This document shows, one piece after another, positions 5,187 through 6,592 of a stretch of 6,592 nt of DNA. The stretch comes from an uncultured Porphyromonadaceae bacterium (GTDB lineage Bacteria > Bacteroidota > Bacteroidia > Bacteroidales > Muribaculaceae), in NCBI GenBank assembly GCA_947177595.1, contig CAMWUZ010000090.1, positions 1-6,592 of the forward strand, written 5' to 3'. Every line of letters starts with the position of its first letter. The first letter of the stretch is position 1. The notes under the pieces are model-generated. The model saw only the letters and a list, made by a program, of their open reading frames with translations, had not been told where the DNA came from and searched no databases. A program made the translations under genes and the position numbers.

Positions 5187-6592
5187 ATGCGTTTTAAAAT
5201 AGCTGTCATAATCGCCGCAATGTTCGCTGTGTGCGCAACTGCATCAGCGCAGACACCCGCCGACACAATCTATACCCCTCCGGTTATATATTCCGGAATG
5301 CCACCCACTTATGAGATAGCCGGTATTAATGTTGACGGTGCTGACAATTACGAAGATTTTGTTGTGATCGGTTATTCCGGTCTCAAGGTTGGAGAGCGAA
5401 TTGAGATTCCGGGAGATGAAATCACTGCAGCCTCTAAGCGCTTGTGGCGGCAGGGGCTTTTCAGCAAGGTGCAGATCAGTGTGGATAAGATAGCAGGTGA
5501 CAAGGCATGGCTCACTATCAACCTCCGTGAGCAGCCTCAGATTTCGGCAATCAACTACAATGGCGTCAAAAAAAGCGAAAGAGAAGAGCTGCAGGAAAAA
5601 CTGCAACTTTTGGTCGGCAACCAGATTACGCAGAATATTGTTAATCGTGCTCAGCTGATTATCAAAAACTATTTTAAGGAAAAGGGATTCGGCAATGCTG
5701 ATGTTGTGATTGCGCTGCACGAAGACCTTTCGGAGCCTAATAAAATGATTGTTGACATCAATATAGACAAGCATGACAAGGTTAAGGTGCACAAAATCTA
5801 TATTGACGGCAATGAGGTGCTCACCGATAAGAAAATCAAGCGCACCATCAAGAAAACCAATGAGAGCGGTGACATCATGAATCTTTTCCGACAGAGAAAA
5901 TTTGTGGAAAATGATTATAAGGACGACTTGAAGCGAATCATTGAAAAATACAACGAACTCGGTTACAGGGATGCCAAGATTGTCAGTGACAGCGTTGTGC
6001 CCTTTAATGAGAAAAGCGTTGATGTTTATATCGATGTGGAAGAGGGTAAGAAATACTATATCAATGACATCTCATGGGTAGGTAACACCCTGTATGATAC
6101 CAATTTCCTCAATAGGGTGCTTGAAATCAAGCCGGGAGATGTTTACAACCAGAAGCTCCTTGAAAAGAGAACCTCTACCGACGATGATGCTGTGTCAAAC
6201 CTCTATCTCAATAACGGTTACCTCTTCTATAACCTTGTGCCTATAGAAAAGAATGTGCAGGGCAACTCTATCGATTTGGAACTCAGAATGGAAGAAGGTC
6301 CGCAGGCTCGTATTAATAATGTGATTATACAAGGTAATGACCGTTTATATGAGAAGGTTATTCGTCGTGAATTATATATCCGTCCGGGTGAACTCTTCAG
6401 AAAAGATGACCTTGTGCGTTCGCTCCGTGAAATTGCGAATACCGGTCACTTCAACCCCGAAAATCTTAATCCGGATGTGAGACCGGACGCTGAAAACGGT
6501 ACTGTTGATATTGTCCTCCCGCTTGAATCTAAGGCAAATGACCAGATTGAGTTCTCACTCGGGTGGGGTCAGACTGGTGTTATAGGTAAGAT
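5187..6592 (+). CDS. bamA: Outer-membrane protein assembly factor BamA, N-terminal part (cut by the right edge)
   Basis: BamA is the essential core of the BAM complex, which folds and inserts beta-barrel proteins into the outer membrane. The window holds 468 codons, open to the edge; full-length Bacteroidota homologues are usually well over 800 residues, so the barrel is missing. A signal peptide MRFKIAVIIAAMFAVCATASA is cleaved near residue 21. Five POTRA domains follow at about 42-116, 117-196, 199-287, 290-371 and 374-449, each with the pattern of an opening strand, helices and a closing strand; typical phrases are IYIDGNEVLT (204-213) and VIIQGNDRLYEKVIRREL (379-396). The barrel begins near residue 452 with QIEFSLGWGQTG. 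The start ATG at 5187 is preceded by AT-rich sequence without a Shine-Dalgarno. The related proteins TamA and Sam50 share POTRA domains, but five POTRAs and the uppS neighbour favour BamA. Confidence 0.95.
   Translation, partial: MRFKIAVIIAAMFAVCATASAQTPADTIYTPPVIYSGMPPTYEIAGINVDGADNYEDFVVIGYSGLKVGERIEIPGDEITAASKRLWRQGLFSKVQISVDKIAGDKAWLTINLREQPQISAINYNGVKKSEREELQEKLQLLVGNQITQNIVNRAQLIIKNYFKEKGFGNADVVIALHEDLSEPNKMIVDINIDKHDKVKVHKIYIDGNEVLTDKKIKRTIKKTNESGDIMNLFRQRKFVENDYKDDLKRIIEKYNELGYRDAKIVSDSVVPFNEKSVDVYIDVEEGKKYYINDISWVGNTLYDTNFLNRVLEIKPGDVYNQKLLEKRTSTDDDAVSNLYLNNGYLFYNLVPIEKNVQGNSIDLELRMEEGPQARINNVIIQGNDRLYEKVIRRELYIRPGELFRKDDLVRSLREIANTGHFNPENLNPDVRPDAENGTVDIVLPLESKANDQIEFSLGWGQTGVIGK

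Noticed and set aside
2238..5220. Similar start regions of the lipoprotein and bamA genes (ATATTATG followed by MRFK codons)
   Set aside because: The resemblance covers only about 30 bases of AT-rich leader and signal-peptide codons; the proteins are unrelated, so convergence is the simpler explanation.
5244..5792. A 182-codon open frame on the minus strand inside bamA
   Set aside because: It is fully antisense to well-conserved POTRA-coding sequence and its translation shows no recognisable motif; it is a shadow of bamA codon usage.
1..6592. Search for mobile elements, CRISPR repeats, tRNA genes or a defence system
   Set aside because: All coding space is taken by housekeeping or envelope genes in a coherent layout, and no repeat array, transposase motif or cloverleaf was seen.

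Overview
The window looks like ordinary core chromosome from a Bacteroidales bacterium, possibly Muribaculaceae or a relative; the family-level guess is weak. Four things point to Bacteroidota: lipoprotein and outer-membrane families largely confined to that phylum (DUF6242, DUF6089), the DUF6089-uppS-bamA gene order, promoter boxes of the TAnnTTTG type, and AT-rich start regions without Shine-Dalgarno sequences. I see no insertion sequence, phage gene, tRNA, rRNA or CRISPR array.

Left part, minus strand (1-2032). A prfB-plsC pair is transcribed leftward. prfB encodes peptide chain release factor 2 and must be read through a programmed +1 frameshift at 1967-1972, so it appears broken unless the two frames are joined. 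plsC encodes a lysophosphatidic acid acyltransferase and starts 4 bases after the prfB stop. A hairpin with a T-rich tail overlaps the plsC stop codon and probably ends the transcript. After it, at the left edge, are the first seven codons of what looks like groES. It is preceded by a -24/-12 (sigma-54-like) promoter candidate and a perfect 22-bp palindrome, the least explained element in the window.

Middle (2033-2237). This is a divergent intergenic region. It holds a good Bacteroidota-type promoter for prfB, a hairpin at the predicted 5' end of the prfB mRNA, and a -7 box for the rightward genes.

Right part, plus strand (2238-6592). Four closely spaced genes, probably one operon, run rightward: a DUF6242 lipoprotein with propeller-like repeats, a DUF6089 outer-membrane beta-barrel-like protein, uppS (undecaprenyl diphosphate synthase) and bamA (outer-membrane protein assembly factor, cut by the right edge). 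The theme is envelope biogenesis: UppS makes the lipid carrier for peptidoglycan and surface glycans, and BamA inserts beta-barrel proteins. The two DUF proteins are of unknown function but are predicted to reach the cell envelope.

No novel defence or mobile system is visible. The best leads are regulatory: the groES upstream architecture, and the strong internal Shine-Dalgarno used for prfB frameshifting in an organism that seems not to use such sequences at start codons.
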